From contig JAEWDG010000313.1 in assembly GCA_023390215.1 (NCBI GenBank), positions 1-5,778 of the forward strand: 5,778 nt of DNA. Direction: 5' to 3'. The stretch comes from Bacteroidota bacterium (GTDB lineage Bacteria > Bacteroidota > Bacteroidia > Chitinophagales > Chitinophagaceae). The position numbers and the translations under genes are program-made. Below are positions 5,264-5,778 of this stretch, one piece after another. Within the stretch, counting starts at the first letter, position 1. Every line of letters starts with the position of its first letter. The notes below the pieces were generated by a model that saw only the letters and a program-made list of their open reading frames with translations, searched no databases and was not told where the DNA came from.

Positions 5264-5778
5264 TTACTTGAAAAGCTGGTAGGTCAACAAACTAAATATA
5301 TAGGCAAGGCCGGTCATATAAAGCAATTGTATCACCGGCCATTTCCAGGAACGGGTTTCCCTTTTCACCACCGCAAGTGTACTCATACATTGCATAGCTA
5401 AAACATAAAAGATCATTAGCGACAGTCCGGTACCAAGCGTATAGACTTTGGTTCCGTCTTCTTTTACTGCCGCCTGCATTTTTTGTCTCAGGGTCGCATT
5501 ATCGTCCGCGTCTTCTCCTACGCTGTAAAGAGTGGCCATGGTTCCAACAAAAACCTCACGCGCGGCAAATGAAGTAATCAGCGCAATGCCGATCTTCCAG
5601 TCGTATCCAAGCGGTCTGATCGCAGGCTCTATCGACTTTCCCAATATACCGGCATAAGAATTTTCCAGTTCTGCTGCCCGGTTTGCTTTTTCAAGTTCCT
5701 GTTGATCGACGGCTTTGTTTTTCGACAGCCTTTCATAATCAGCGCGTACAGCTTCCATACGCGCAGGTGGCCCATAGC
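5264..5778 (-). CDS. feoB: Ferrous iron transport protein B, C-terminal part
   Basis: Inner-membrane Fe(II) importer FeoB, which couples an N-terminal G domain to a membrane core. Only the last 170 residues are in the window; the frame remains open to the right edge (YGPPARMEAVRADYER), so the ATG at 5758 is internal and not the start. The complete protein in this phylum is usually about 700 residues, with the G domain and first Gate domain outside. Seen here: a charged soluble stretch, then YAGILGKSIEPAIRPLGYDWKIG, the conserved SFAAREVFVGTMATLYSVG of the second Gate region, a soluble loop rich in charge, and TGLSLMIFYVLAMQCMSTLAVVKRET followed by the final span ending LLTYQLFK. The Cys in AMQCMST is the one typically conserved in this membrane region. 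The TAA stop abuts the TAA of the convergent lipoprotein gene. Iron control (Fur or similar) cannot be judged because the upstream region is missing. Confidence 0.96.
   Translation of the reverse strand, partial: YGPPARMEAVRADYERLSKNKAVDQQELEKANRAAELENSYAGILGKSIEPAIRPLGYDWKIGIALITSFAAREVFVGTMATLYSVGEDADDNATLRQKMQAAVKEDGTKVYTLGTGLSLMIFYVLAMQCMSTLAVVKRETRSWKWPVIQLLYMTGLAYIFSLLTYQLFK
5308..5340. repeat. Inverted repeat GGCCGGT / ACCGGCC within feoB
   Basis: Seven bases at 5308-5314 pair perfectly with 5334-5340. After one C-C mismatch, six more pairs (one a G-U wobble on the plus strand) close a five-base loop. It lies in the feoB coding sequence for the last membrane span, 45 bases beyond the lipoprotein stop on the plus strand. 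It could help end lipoprotein transcription, but no T run follows and codon constraint in feoB may explain it. Confidence 0.35.

Noticed and set aside
5264..5758. feoB fragment as a complete 164-residue gene
   Set aside because: The reading frame stays open upstream of the ATG to the window edge with FeoB-like sequence, so this Met is internal.
1..5778. Phage-defence system, mobile element or CRISPR array
   Set aside because: No nuclease, transposase, integrase, toxin or repeat-spacer pattern is found on either strand; the genes are housekeeping, regulatory or envelope-related.

Overview
The window looks like a piece of a Bacteroidota chromosome, probably near the Chitinophagaceae/Sphingobacteriales. 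Three things point there. The best promoter candidates fit the Bacteroidota -33 TTG / -7 TAnnTTTG pattern, and the start codons lack clear Shine-Dalgarno sequences. The protein sequences of GcvT, FeoB and the long PspC-domain protein have a Bacteroidota flavour. The order is assigned by feel and not by a search. I see no mobile element, CRISPR array, tRNA or rRNA.

Layout from left to right. Positions 1-975 (minus) hold most of gcvT, the aminomethyltransferase of the glycine cleavage system, cut by the left edge about 40 residues before its end. A hairpin with a TTCG loop (1002-1027) separates it from the upstream gene. Positions 1066-3264 (minus) encode a 732-residue membrane protein with two PspC domains. 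Positions 3366-3698 (minus) encode a 110-residue PadR-family repressor. These two genes form an apparent operon, with a good promoter at 3831-3864 and a short leader ORF (3695-3778) whose stop overlaps the padR start as ATGA. On the plus strand, 4115-5263 encodes a 382-residue lipoprotein of unknown function. Positions 5264-5778 (minus) hold the C-terminal 170 residues of FeoB, the ferrous iron transporter, cut by the right edge. Its stop codon directly abuts the lipoprotein stop.

The most interesting part is the padR-pspC operon. PadR repressors next to membrane proteins that combine a HAAS-like helical segment with PspC domains suggest an envelope-sensing circuit in which a soluble repressor controls its own membrane partner. 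The operon carries a perfect 18-bp palindrome between the two genes (a possible operator). It also has two possible small ORFs and a short element, (A)AAGT..TAGCCATG, that recurs at candidate start codons in this operon but not at the other genes here. gcvT, feoB and the lipoprotein show no evident functional link to it; gcvT and feoB are housekeeping genes.
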